Source: Shewanella putrefaciens
GTDB lineage: Bacteria > Pseudomonadota > Gammaproteobacteria > Enterobacterales > Shewanellaceae
Direction of reading: 5' to 3'
NCBI RefSeq assembly: GCF_016406325.1
Contig: NZ_CP066370.1
Coordinates: forward strand, 310,001-374,000
DNA: 64,000 nucleotides
In this document: positions 56,166-64,000 of the stretch, in pieces
Numbering within the stretch: the first letter of the stretch is position 1
How the letters are laid out: each line of letters opens with the position of its first letter
Position numbers and translations under genes: made by a program
Notes under the pieces: model-generated
What the model was told of the DNA's origin: nothing
Seen by the model: only the letters and a program-made list of their open reading frames with translations
Database searches by the model: none

Positions 56166-57664
56166 TGTTGCTACGGGACCTGTTAGCGCCTTGGTTTATA
56201 TATTCGGGTGATCAATCTTTCAATGAGTTGACCTTAGATAGCCGCGCAATACGCCGCGGCGATGTGTTTTTGGCGTTGCCAGGGCATAGGGTCGATGGCA
56301 GACAGTTTATTGATAAAGCCTTAGATTTAGGTGCCACAGGCGTATTAGTTCACACGGATGATGCTGACCAACATGGCAAAGTGTTGCTTGGCGATAATGC
56401 TGAACGTGGCGTGCAGATTTATTTTTTCCAATTAAATCGTCAGGTATCAGCGATAGCCGCCCAGCGTTATCCCTTAGCGCACCAGTTTGCCGTTACGCCC
56501 TCCCTTGGCGTTATCGGCATTACCGGCACCAATGGTAAAACCTCAACTAGTCAACTCATTGCACAGCTAGTGACGTCATTGGGGCGAAAAGCTGCTGTTA
56601 TGGGTACATTGGGAAATGGCCTATGGGGTGAACTAGTTGATAGCGGTAATACCACTGCCGATGCGATTACCCTAATGCGTCAGTTGCATGAATTTGAAGC
56701 CCAAGGCGCGAGCGTTTGTGCTATGGAAGTGTCGAGCCACGGGCTAGTGCAAGGCCGCGTCGATGCAGTACCATTCGATGTCGCCGTGTTCACTAACTTA
56801 ACGCGCGATCACCTCGATTACCACGGCGACATGGAAAGCTATGCCGCCGCTAAGCAAAGCCTATTTCGGTTTAGCACTTTAGGTCATGGTTTATTGAATC
56901 TCGATGACCCCGTTGGTGCATCTTGGTTGATTGAGCTTAAAGACATGGCTGCACAGATCTGGGGCTTTAGTATCGAAGGCCACCAAGCCGCCGCTTTTTA
57001 TACCAAAAATACTCAGTTTGACGATCAAGGCGTAAGTGCAACTTTAGTGTGGCCCGAGGGCGAAACTCAAATTCACTCGCCACTTCTGGGGGCTTTTAAT
57101 CTTTCCAATTTACTTGCGGCGTTATCGGCCTTGTATCTGCAAGGTTTTGATATGGAAGCCTTAGCCGAGCAAGTGCAGTATTTAACGCCTGTTGCGGGTC
57201 GTATGGAGCGTTTTACTACGGCGGATAACATCACCTTAGTCGTCGATTATGCACATACACCCGATGCGATAGAGCAGGCATTAACGGCCTTACGCCGCCA
57301 TTGTGCGGGGGATTTATGGTGCGTGTTTGGTTGCGGTGGAGACCGCGATAAGGGCAAGCGCCCTTTGATGGGGCGTGCCGCTGAGCAATATGCAGACCGG
57401 ATTATGGTGACCTGTGATAATGCACGCAGCGAAGATCCTGCACAAATTATTAGCGATATTATCCAAGGGCTTGTCACTCCAGAACGAGCATTGACTCAGG
57501 TTGACCGTATCACAGCAATTAAAGACGTTGTGGGATTGGCTAAATCTGGCGATCTGATCTTACTTGCGGGCAAAGGCCACGAAACTTACCAAGAGGCGGC
57601 AGGCGTGCGTCATAACTATGATGAACGCGCTTTGGCACGCCAGTTAGCGGAGCAATCAAAATGA
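56162..57664 (+). CDS. murE: UDP-N-acetylmuramoyl-tripeptide synthetase MurE
   Basis: A 500-residue Mur ligase adding the third stem residue. The ATP loop TGTNGKTS is at 121-128, followed by [33 protein letters not shown], and GKGHETYQE lies near the C-terminus. The substrate motif, DNPR in E. coli for meso-diaminopimelate, reads DNAR at 419-422. The key Asn and Arg are kept, so meso-DAP is still the expected substrate. Two ATGs are adjacent at 56162 and 56165; the first overlaps the ftsI stop. Confidence 0.96.
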   Translation: MMLLRDLLAPWFIYSGDQSFNELTLDSRAIRRGDVFLALPGHRVDGRQFIDKALDLGATGVLVHTDDADQHGKVLLGDNAERGVQIYFFQLNRQVSAIAAQRYPLAHQFAVTPSLGVIGITGTNGKTSTSQLIAQLVTSLGRKAAVMGTLGNGLWGELVDSGNTTADAITLMRQLHEFEAQGASVCAMEVSSHGLVQGRVDAVPFDVAVFTNLTRDHLDYHGDMESYAAAKQSLFRFSTLGHGLLNLDDPVGASWLIELKDMAAQIWGFSIEGHQAAAFYTKNTQFDDQGVSATLVWPEGETQIHSPLLGAFNLSNLLAALSALYLQGFDMEALAEQVQYLTPVAGRMERFTTADNITLVVDYAHTPDAIEQALTALRRHCAGDLWCVFGCGGDRDKGKRPLMGRAAEQYADRIMVTCDNARSEDPAQIISDIIQGLVTPERALTQVDRITAIKDVVGLAKSGDLILLAGKGHETYQEAAGVRHNYDERALARQLAEQSK

Positions 57665-59043
57665 TCCCTCTTTCACTCGAAGTGCTAAGTCAACATTTAG
57701 GTGCGCATCGAGTCGGTAACGACGTTACCATCCAAGATTTAAGCAGTGATAGCCGCAAAGTCGGCGACGCAACCCTATTTGTCGCTTTAAAAGGAGAGCG
57801 TTTCGATGGCCATGATTTCGCAGCAACCGCTATTGAGAATGGCGCCGCAGCATTAATGGTTGAACGTGAGCTCGCTCTGAATATTCCACAACTGATAGTG
57901 GCAGATTGTCAAAAAGCGATGGGCGCGATAGGAGCTTATGTCCGTGACCAAATTAATCCCATTTGTGTGGCGTTGACGGGTTCAAACGGCAAGACCAGCG
58001 TAAAAGAAATGATCGCCACTATTTTGTCGGCTAAACACCAAGTGCTTTACACCGCGGGTAATTTTAATAACGAGATCGGTGTGCCCTTAACCTTGCTGCG
58101 CTTAACGCCTGCGGATGAGTATGGGGTGTTTGAGCTGGGCGCTAATCATAAAGGTGAGATTGATTACACCTCTGGGCTAGTCCGTCCGAATGTGGCGTTA
58201 GTCAATAATGTTGGCAGTGCCCATTTAGAAGGGTTTGGCTCGCAAGCGGGTGTTGCCCAAGCTAAATCGGAAATTTTTAACCATCTGCAGGCCGACGGTA
58301 CTGCAATTATCAATGCTGATGATGCTTTCGCCGATGTGATGAGTGTTAAAGCAAGACCTTATAAACAATTGCATTTCTCTCAACAAGAGGGCGCAGCAAA
58401 GCGTCGTATTGACGTTATTGCTACGGGACATAAAGCAGATGCCGATGGCTGTTATCGTTTTATGCTCAACTACTTAGGTGAATCTTGTGACGTTAAGTTA
58501 CCGCTGGCGGGGCGTCATCAGGTCAGTAATGCGTTAGCTGCAGCAAGCGTATGTATTGCATTGGGATTAAGTTTGACTGATATCGCCCATGGCCTAAGCC
58601 AATTAACGCCTGTAAAGGGGCGTATGCAGCCGAGTCAATTAGGACGAATTCGTTTAATCGACGATAGCTATAATGCAAATCCTGTATCTGTTGGCGCCGC
58701 TATCGCTTGGTTAAAGGAAATTTCTGAAAATCGCTGTTTGGTACTGGGAGATTTGGGCGAATTAGGCGACAATGCGCCCCTTTTACACGCCGAACTCGGA
58801 CAACTGGCCAAACAGCAGGGGATTGATGCGCTGTTTTGTACAGGAGCGTTGAGTCAGCATACGAGCCAAGCTTTTGGGGCGGAGCACCATGAGAGCGTGG
58901 CTGTGTTAGTAGAAAAATTGATAAAGCACATTAACCAGTTGCCGGGACAGGTGACGGTTTTAGTCAAAGGTTCACGTAGCGCCGCCATGGAGCGGGTCGT
59001 GGATGGCCTAACAGTAGCCTTCGGGCGTGGGGAGTTAGTGTAA
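57661..59043 (+). CDS. murF: UDP-MurNAc-tripeptide D-alanyl-D-alanine ligase MurF
   Basis: A 460-residue Mur ligase adding D-Ala-D-Ala to the stem peptide. The N-terminal [27 protein letters not shown], the ATP loop [13 protein letters not shown] (about 109-121), the central [14 protein letters not shown] and the later [15 protein letters not shown] are all standard. The start overlaps the murE stop by four bases (ATGA), and the stop is directly followed by the mraY ATG. Confidence 0.96.
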   Translation: MIPLSLEVLSQHLGAHRVGNDVTIQDLSSDSRKVGDATLFVALKGERFDGHDFAATAIENGAAALMVERELALNIPQLIVADCQKAMGAIGAYVRDQINPICVALTGSNGKTSVKEMIATILSAKHQVLYTAGNFNNEIGVPLTLLRLTPADEYGVFELGANHKGEIDYTSGLVRPNVALVNNVGSAHLEGFGSQAGVAQAKSEIFNHLQADGTAIINADDAFADVMSVKARPYKQLHFSQQEGAAKRRIDVIATGHKADADGCYRFMLNYLGESCDVKLPLAGRHQVSNALAAASVCIALGLSLTDIAHGLSQLTPVKGRMQPSQLGRIRLIDDSYNANPVSVGAAIAWLKEISENRCLVLGDLGELGDNAPLLHAELGQLAKQQGIDALFCTGALSQHTSQAFGAEHHESVAVLVEKLIKHINQLPGQVTVLVKGSRSAAMERVVDGLTVAFGRGELV

Positions 59044-60126
59044 ATGCTGGTATATCTGGCTGAGTATTTAACCCGTTTTTATACTGGGTTTAACGTGTTT
59101 TCCTATGTGACCTTTCGAGCCATTTTAGGCTTATTAACCGCGTTGATTTTTAGTTTATGGTGGGGACCAAAACTTATCGAACGCTTGCAATTATTGCAAA
59201 TTGGTCAGGTTGTGCGTAACGATGGTCCAGAGTCACATTTTAGTAAGCGTGGCACGCCGACTATGGGTGGCTTACTGATATTGGCCGCTATTTTCATTAG
59301 CGTATTGCTATGGGGCGATCTTGGTAGCCGCTATGTGTGGGTGATGCTGTTTGTACTGGGCAGTTTTGGTCTGATCGGTTTTATCGACGATTACCGTAAA
59401 GTGGTACGTAAAGACACTAAAGGCTTGATTGCGCGTTGGAAATATATTCTGCAATCCTTAGCTGCATTGTTAATCGCCTTCTTTTTATATACAACCGCGG
59501 CTAACCCGGGTGAAACCCAATTAGTGGTTCCTTTCTTTAAGGATGTGATGCCACAGCTTGGTGGCGTGTTTATCGTGTTGGCGTATTTCACTATTGTGGG
59601 TTCGAGCAATGCGGTGAACTTAACTGATGGTTTGGATGGTTTGGCGATTATGCCGACTGTGATGGTTGCCGCCGCATTTGCGTTAATTGCGTATCTATCT
59701 GGTCATGTGCAGTTTGCAAATTATCTGCATATTCCACATTTGCCCGGTTCTGGTGAACTCGTGATTGTGTGTACTGCCATTGTTGGTGCTGGCTTAGGTT
59801 TTTTGTGGTTTAACACTTACCCAGCACAAGTGTTTATGGGGGATGTTGGCTCATTATCGCTAGGTGCTGCTTTAGGTGCTATCGCAGTGCTTGTGCGCCA
59901 AGAAATTCTACTTGTCATTATGGGCGGTGTGTTTGTGATGGAAACGGTGTCTGTGATCCTACAGGTGGGTTCCTATAAATTACGCGGGCAACGAATTTTC
60001 CGTATGGCACCTATTCATCATCATTATGAATTGAAAGGTTGGCCTGAACCTCGAGTGATAGTGCGTTTTTGGATTATCTCGATATTCCTCGTTTTGCTCG
60101 GTTTAGCCACATTAAAGTTAAGGTAA
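59044..60126 (+). CDS. mraY: Phospho-MurNAc-pentapeptide transferase MraY
   Basis: A 360-residue polytopic enzyme that makes lipid I on undecaprenyl phosphate. The signatures are complete: [16 protein letters not shown] (about 66-81), [17 protein letters not shown] with the Asp pair, [13 protein letters not shown] (about 191-203), [15 protein letters not shown] (about 264-278) and [13 protein letters not shown]. Ten membrane helices are predicted. The ATG abuts the murF stop. Confidence 0.97.
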   Translation: MLVYLAEYLTRFYTGFNVFSYVTFRAILGLLTALIFSLWWGPKLIERLQLLQIGQVVRNDGPESHFSKRGTPTMGGLLILAAIFISVLLWGDLGSRYVWVMLFVLGSFGLIGFIDDYRKVVRKDTKGLIARWKYILQSLAALLIAFFLYTTAANPGETQLVVPFFKDVMPQLGGVFIVLAYFTIVGSSNAVNLTDGLDGLAIMPTVMVAAAFALIAYLSGHVQFANYLHIPHLPGSGELVIVCTAIVGAGLGFLWFNTYPAQVFMGDVGSLSLGAALGAIAVLVRQEILLVIMGGVFVMETVSVILQVGSYKLRGQRIFRMAPIHHHYELKGWPEPRVIVRFWIISIFLVLLGLATLKLR

Positions 60127-60132
60127 TAGGGT

Positions 60133-61452
60133 ATGCAACGTCAGTATTCACACATAGTGTTAGGTTTAGGCGCAACGGGGTTGTCCGTTGTACGCTATTT
60201 GTGTGGAAAGGGCATTACGCCACTGGTGATGGATAGCCGTAGACAACCTCCGGGGGCGGATACTCTTGCGGCCTCTTTCCCTGAAGTACAGTTAATTACG
60301 GGTGGTTTTGATTGTCGCTATTTAGTACAAGCCAGCCAAATTATTATTAGCCCAGGCATTGCTCTCGATACCGCTGAAGTGCGTGCAGTGTTAGATATGG
60401 GAATAGAGGTCATTGGTGACGTTGAACTTTTTGCCAGAGAAATCGCAGACCGAAAACCCTGCGTGATTGGTATTACTGGCTCTAATGGCAAGTCGACGGT
60501 CACAACCTTAGTCGGTGAAATGCTGCGTGAAGCAGGCATGGCTGTCGCTGTGGGGGGCAATATTGGTGTTCCTGCACTAGATCTGTTGAGCGAGAATGCT
60601 GAGATTTTTGTGCTTGAGCTGTCGAGCTTCCAACTGGAAACCACTCACAGCTTGAATTGCGTGGCTTCAACTTGCTTGAACGTGACGGAAGATCACATGG
60701 ACAGATACAGCGATATGGATGCCTATCGCAAAGCAAAGCTGCGTCTGTACCATCAAAGTCGCTCCATCATTTTTAACCGTGATGATGCGCTGACTATACC
60801 TACCGAACCTATGAACCAAAACAGCTTTGGTTTAGCGCCGCCAGAGGGCGACGAGTGGGGTATTTGTGATAGTAAGATTTATCATGGTCGCAGCGAAATT
60901 ATGCCAATTACCGAAGTGTCGCTAATTGGCAGTCATAACCATGCTAACTTACTTGCAGCCATGGCTCTAGTCTATGCCGTGGGTGTAGATAAGCAAGTGA
61001 TGGCGAAGGTAGCTCGCACCTTTACTGGGCTCTCACACCGCTGTGAAGTGGTTGGGATAAAAGGCGGTGTGACTTATGTGAACGATTCCAAGGCCACCAA
61101 TGTGGGCGCAACAGTTGCCGCACTTGATGGTTTAAGCGATCACTTAGGCGACATTATTTTAATTGCTGGCGGTGATGGCAAGGGGGCGGATTTCAGCCCG
61201 CTGGTTGAGCCACTGAGCAAGGTGACTCATCTGATTACCTTAGGCCGTGATGGCAATAAGATTGCTGCGCTGAAGGAAGGGGCTATTAAAGTCGACTCTA
61301 TGGCTGCAGCCGTTGCCAAGGCGGCTGCATTAGCCACCTCAGGCGATATCGTTTTATTATCTCCCGCCTGTGCGAGTCTAGATATGTACAGTAACTTTAT
61401 GGCGCGTGGCGATGATTTCCGCAATCTGGTGGAGCAGCTCGATGGCGAGTGA
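60133..61452 (+). CDS. murD: UDP-N-acetylmuramoylalanine-D-glutamate ligase MurD
   Basis: A 439-residue Mur ligase adding D-Glu. An N-terminal Rossmann-like GLGATGLSVVRYL is followed by the ATP loop GITGSNGKSTVTTLVGEML (about 114-132), ELSSFQLETT, NVTEDHMDRY and the C-terminal YVNDSKATNVGATVAAL. A short six-base gap follows mraY. Its 3' end overlaps the ftsW start by 11 bases. Confidence 0.96.
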   Translation: MQRQYSHIVLGLGATGLSVVRYLCGKGITPLVMDSRRQPPGADTLAASFPEVQLITGGFDCRYLVQASQIIISPGIALDTAEVRAVLDMGIEVIGDVELFAREIADRKPCVIGITGSNGKSTVTTLVGEMLREAGMAVAVGGNIGVPALDLLSENAEIFVLELSSFQLETTHSLNCVASTCLNVTEDHMDRYSDMDAYRKAKLRLYHQSRSIIFNRDDALTIPTEPMNQNSFGLAPPEGDEWGICDSKIYHGRSEIMPITEVSLIGSHNHANLLAAMALVYAVGVDKQVMAKVARTFTGLSHRCEVVGIKGGVTYVNDSKATNVGATVAALDGLSDHLGDIILIAGGDGKGADFSPLVEPLSKVTHLITLGRDGNKIAALKEGAIKVDSMAAAVAKAAALATSGDIVLLSPACASLDMYSNFMARGDDFRNLVEQLDGE

Positions 61453-62653
61453 TACAAGGCAATTCAGCCTGTTTGGTCGCTTGCTATCCGCAATGCCAAA
61501 CTGGCAACGTGACACTGAAGTGCCGGGCGTGCAATTGTACGACCGTGCTTTGTTCACGGCTGTATTGTCTTTAATCGCTTTTGGTTTTGTGATGGTGATG
61601 TCGGCATCGATGCCAGAGGCTCAAACGCTAACCGGAAATCCGTTTCACTTTATGACTCGCCATGTGGGTTATTTGATTGGTTGTTTTGTCATTGCGGCTT
61701 TCGTGCTACGGGTAGATATGCAAACTTGGCAGCGTTTGAGTCCAATCATGCTGTTAGTTGTCGGTTTGATGTTGGTTGCAGTGTTACTGGTGGGGACCAC
61801 AGTTAATGGTGCCACGCGCTGGTTATCTATCGGGCCTATTCGTATTCAAGTCGCAGAGTTGGCTAAGTTTGCTTTCTCTGTGTATATGGCAGGTTATCTT
61901 GTGCGTCGGCATCAAGAAGTTCGTGAAAATGCGAAGGGTTTCTATAAGCCGATAGCTGTGTTCGCGATTTACGCCATTTTGATCTTAATGCAACCTGACT
62001 TAGGTACAGTCGTGGTGCTATTCGTTGGAACAGTGGGGTTATTGTTCCTTGCCGGTGCGCGGTTACTCGATTTCTTTGCACTGATTTTTACTGGGGTTTT
62101 AGCCTTCGTTGCGCTGGTATTACTCGAACCTTACCGTATGCGCCGTGTCACCTCATTTATGGATCCTTGGCAAGATCCCTTTGGCAGTGGTTATCAGTTA
62201 ACCCAATCTTTAATGGCCTATGGCCGTGGCGATTGGTTTGGTCAGGGGTTAGGTAATAGTATTCAAAAATTAGAATATTTGCCCGAAGCCCATACCGACT
62301 TTATCTTTGCTGTTATAGGGGAAGAGTTAGGTTTTATCGGCATTATTGCAGTGTTATCCGTGTTGCTGTTTGTGGCATTGAGGGCCATTCGCCTCGGCAA
62401 TTTATGCCTAGTGATGGACAAAGCCTTCGAAGGTTATCTGGCCTATGCCATCGGCATTTGGATCTGTTTTCAGACCGTCGTTAATGTGGGAGCAAGCATT
62501 GGTATGTTACCTACTAAAGGGTTAACACTGCCCTTTGTAAGCTACGGTGGTAGTAGTTTATGGGTCATGACGGCGGCGGCAATGACATTGCTACGCATTG
62601 ATTATGAACGGCGCATGAGTTTAGTTCAGGCCGTGCAAGGGAGATTGAAGTAA
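61442..62653 (+). CDS. ftsW: Peptidoglycan glycosyltransferase FtsW
   Basis: About 403 residues, a SEDS-family polytopic protein that polymerises lipid II at the septum with FtsI. The SEDS signatures include GATRWLSIGPIRIQVAELAKFAF, the region PEAHTDFIFAVIGEELGFIG with the key Asp/Glu, and NVGASIGMLPTKGLTLPFVSYGGSS near the C-terminus. The start at 61442 has GGAG seven bases upstream and overlaps murD. An in-frame GTG 36 bases earlier lacks such support. Confidence 0.96.
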   Translation: MASDTRQFSLFGRLLSAMPNWQRDTEVPGVQLYDRALFTAVLSLIAFGFVMVMSASMPEAQTLTGNPFHFMTRHVGYLIGCFVIAAFVLRVDMQTWQRLSPIMLLVVGLMLVAVLLVGTTVNGATRWLSIGPIRIQVAELAKFAFSVYMAGYLVRRHQEVRENAKGFYKPIAVFAIYAILILMQPDLGTVVVLFVGTVGLLFLAGARLLDFFALIFTGVLAFVALVLLEPYRMRRVTSFMDPWQDPFGSGYQLTQSLMAYGRGDWFGQGLGNSIQKLEYLPEAHTDFIFAVIGEELGFIGIIAVLSVLLFVALRAIRLGNLCLVMDKAFEGYLAYAIGIWICFQTVVNVGASIGMLPTKGLTLPFVSYGGSSLWVMTAAAMTLLRIDYERRMSLVQAVQGRLK

Positions 62654-63741
62654 TGACCCAAGAGGGTAAACGTATTCTAGTCATGGCAGGTGGTACGGGC
62701 GGGCATGTCTTCCCGGCGCTAGCGGTGGCCAAGTATTTAGCGCAACAGGGATGGCAAGTCCGTTGGTTGGGCACGGCCGATCGTATGGAAGCGCGTTTAG
62801 TACCGCAATACGGATTTGATATTGATTTTATTGATATCAAAGGGGTTCGTGGTAATGGTTTGGTTCGCAAAATGGCTGCCCCTTTTAAAGTGATCCGCTC
62901 TATCTTGCAGGCCAAAGCTGTAATAGCGGAATTTAAACCAGATGTCGTGCTCGGCATGGGTGGTTTTGCCAGTGGGCCTGGTGGCGTTGCAGCAAGACTT
63001 GCGGGTATTCCGTTAGTGTTGCATGAACAAAATGCGATTCCTGGCATGACGAATAAGTTGCTCTCTCGTATCGCAACTCAAGTGTTATGTGCTTTTAAAA
63101 ACACCTTTACCACAGTGAAATCCAAGGTAGTGGGCAATCCCATTCGGCGTGAGCTAATCGCGCTAGGCGCTGAGCCAAAACCCCTTGCCGATGATGCTTT
63201 AAAAGTGCTTGTGGTGGGTGGAAGCCTAGGCGCCAAAATATTTAACGATTTAATGCCTTCTGTGGTGGCGGCCTTAAGTAAGCAGCAATCTATTACCGTT
63301 TGGCATCAGGTAGGTAAAGATAATTTAGCAGGTGTAAAAGCGGCATATCAGCAACAAGGCCAAGAGGGTGGGGTCAACATTGCTGAATTTATTGATGATA
63401 TGGAAGCCGCCTACCGTTGGGCCGATGTGGTGCTATGCCGAGCAGGTGCACTAACAGTATCAGAGCTAGCCGCGGTGGGATTACCGAGTATTTTGGTTCC
63501 CTATCCCCATGCGGTGGATGATCACCAAACACGTAACGGTCAAGTATTGGTTGAGGCTGGCGCTGCTTTCCTATTGCCGCAAGCCATCTTGGACGTAGAT
63601 AAGCTAGTGGGTAAATTACAATTGCTCGCTAATGACAGAACAGAATTAGCCCGTATGGGCCAAAGAGCAAGAGACGTTGCAGTACTGGATGCCACAGAAC
63701 AAGTTGCAGCCGTGTGCATCAGCCTTGCTGAGAAAGGATAA
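62653..63741 (+). CDS. murG: UDP-GlcNAc:lipid I N-acetylglucosaminyltransferase MurG
   Basis: A 362-residue GT-B enzyme that makes lipid II. The N-terminal glycine-rich loop [16 protein letters not shown] is at 11-26, [17 protein letters not shown] is the second loop, [15 protein letters not shown] follows, and the donor-binding [16 protein letters not shown] and [35 protein letters not shown] are in the C-terminal half. The ATG overlaps the ftsW TAA by one base. Confidence 0.97.
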   Translation: MTQEGKRILVMAGGTGGHVFPALAVAKYLAQQGWQVRWLGTADRMEARLVPQYGFDIDFIDIKGVRGNGLVRKMAAPFKVIRSILQAKAVIAEFKPDVVLGMGGFASGPGGVAARLAGIPLVLHEQNAIPGMTNKLLSRIATQVLCAFKNTFTTVKSKVVGNPIRRELIALGAEPKPLADDALKVLVVGGSLGAKIFNDLMPSVVAALSKQQSITVWHQVGKDNLAGVKAAYQQQGQEGGVNIAEFIDDMEAAYRWADVVLCRAGALTVSELAAVGLPSILVPYPHAVDDHQTRNGQVLVEAGAAFLLPQAILDVDKLVGKLQLLANDRTELARMGQRARDVAVLDATEQVAAVCISLAEKG

Positions 63742-63743
63742 GC

Positions 63744-64000
63744 ATGACTAAAACAGAAAGATACATACAGCTAAGAAGCATGATCCCCGAAATGCGCCGT
63801 ATTAAGCGTATTCACTTCGTCGGCATTGGCGGCGCGGGCATGGGCGGGATAGCTGAAGTGTTAGTGAACGAAGGCTATCAGGTGAGTGGTTCGGATATCG
63901 CCCAAAATACCGTGACCGACAGATTGTGTTTACTCGGTGCGAAGATCCAAATTGGTCATGCTGCTGACAATGTACAGCAAGTTGATGTTGTTGTGGTTTC
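63744..64000 (+). CDS. murC: UDP-N-acetylmuramate-L-alanine ligase MurC, cut by the window end
   Basis: The first 85 codons are visible. The Rossmann motif [21 protein letters not shown], followed by [15 protein letters not shown], is the MurC N-terminus. It starts two bases after the murG stop, with AAAGGA upstream, the normal order murG-murC. The ATP-binding and C-terminal domains are beyond the window. Confidence 0.95.
   Translation, partial: MTKTERYIQLRSMIPEMRRIKRIHFVGIGGAGMGGIAEVLVNEGYQVSGSDIAQNTVTDRLCLLGAKIQIGHAADNVQQVDVVVV

Noticed and set aside
62565..63047. 160-codon frame antisense to murG
   Set aside because: It lies opposite conserved murG sequence, with no homology or start signal.

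Overview
The window reads as chromosomal DNA of a gammaproteobacterium, most likely a Shewanella. This rests on the housekeeping gene orders (coaBC-dut-slmA next to radC-rpmB-rpmG-argA, a leu operon followed by a FadL porin and glpK, then mraZ-to-murC) and on protein sequences that look Shewanella-like. The genus call is recognition, not a database result.

Region 1 (1-17.8 kb, all minus strand) is an aryl polyene (APE) pigment cluster read as one long operon from 17765 down to about 313. Most genes overlap or sit within a few bases of each other. In transcription order it encodes: a chain-length-factor-like ketosynthase, an acyltransferase, two acyl carrier proteins, a membrane protein, an aryl-ACP ligase, a dehydratase, a glycosyltransferase/acyltransferase fusion, an aromatic amino acid ammonia-lyase, a thioesterase, a LolA-like carrier, an MMPL exporter, a halogenase-type flavoprotein, a lipoprotein, a ketosynthase, a second dehydratase, a ketoreductase and a third ketosynthase. 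The lyase would supply an aryl acid, the ligase would load it on an ACP, the KS/CLF, KR and DH enzymes would extend it to a conjugated polyene, and the acyl/glycosyl-transferases with the LolA, MMPL and lipoprotein components would place it in the outer membrane. The ketoreductase gene has an in-frame TAA just before its catalytic YxxxK motif, so the pathway may be inactive in this strain, unless the base is an error.

Region 2 (18-25.5 kb) holds a DUF3014 protein, recG, a MarC-family membrane protein and an OmpA-like protein with a duplicated N-terminal module. It also holds the remnant of a LuxR/CsgD-type regulator, a 44-codon small ORF with a strong Shine-Dalgarno sequence, and a secreted protein of unknown function.

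Region 3 (25.5-43 kb) is housekeeping: yicC, rph-pyrE, folE, an S9 peptidase, slmA, dut, coaBC, radC, rpmB-rpmG, argA behind two ARG-box-like sites, a small membrane protein, rarD, a yigI-like thioesterase, recQ, and a TPR protein with a degenerate GGDEF domain. A 328-bp MITE-like element lies between yicC and rph, and a truncated end of the same element lies just before recQ. A six-unit heptamer repeat rich in CTAG separates pyrE and folE.

Region 4 (43-64 kb) has the leuABCD operon with a CTC-rich leader peptide and attenuator, a FadL-type porin, glpK and a small charged protein. It ends with the division and cell-wall cluster mraZ-rsmH-ftsL-ftsI-murE-murF-mraY-murD-ftsW-murG-murC, whose promoter region carries three MraZ-type repeats at exact 10-bp spacing. 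The window cuts the first gene (1-281) and murC.
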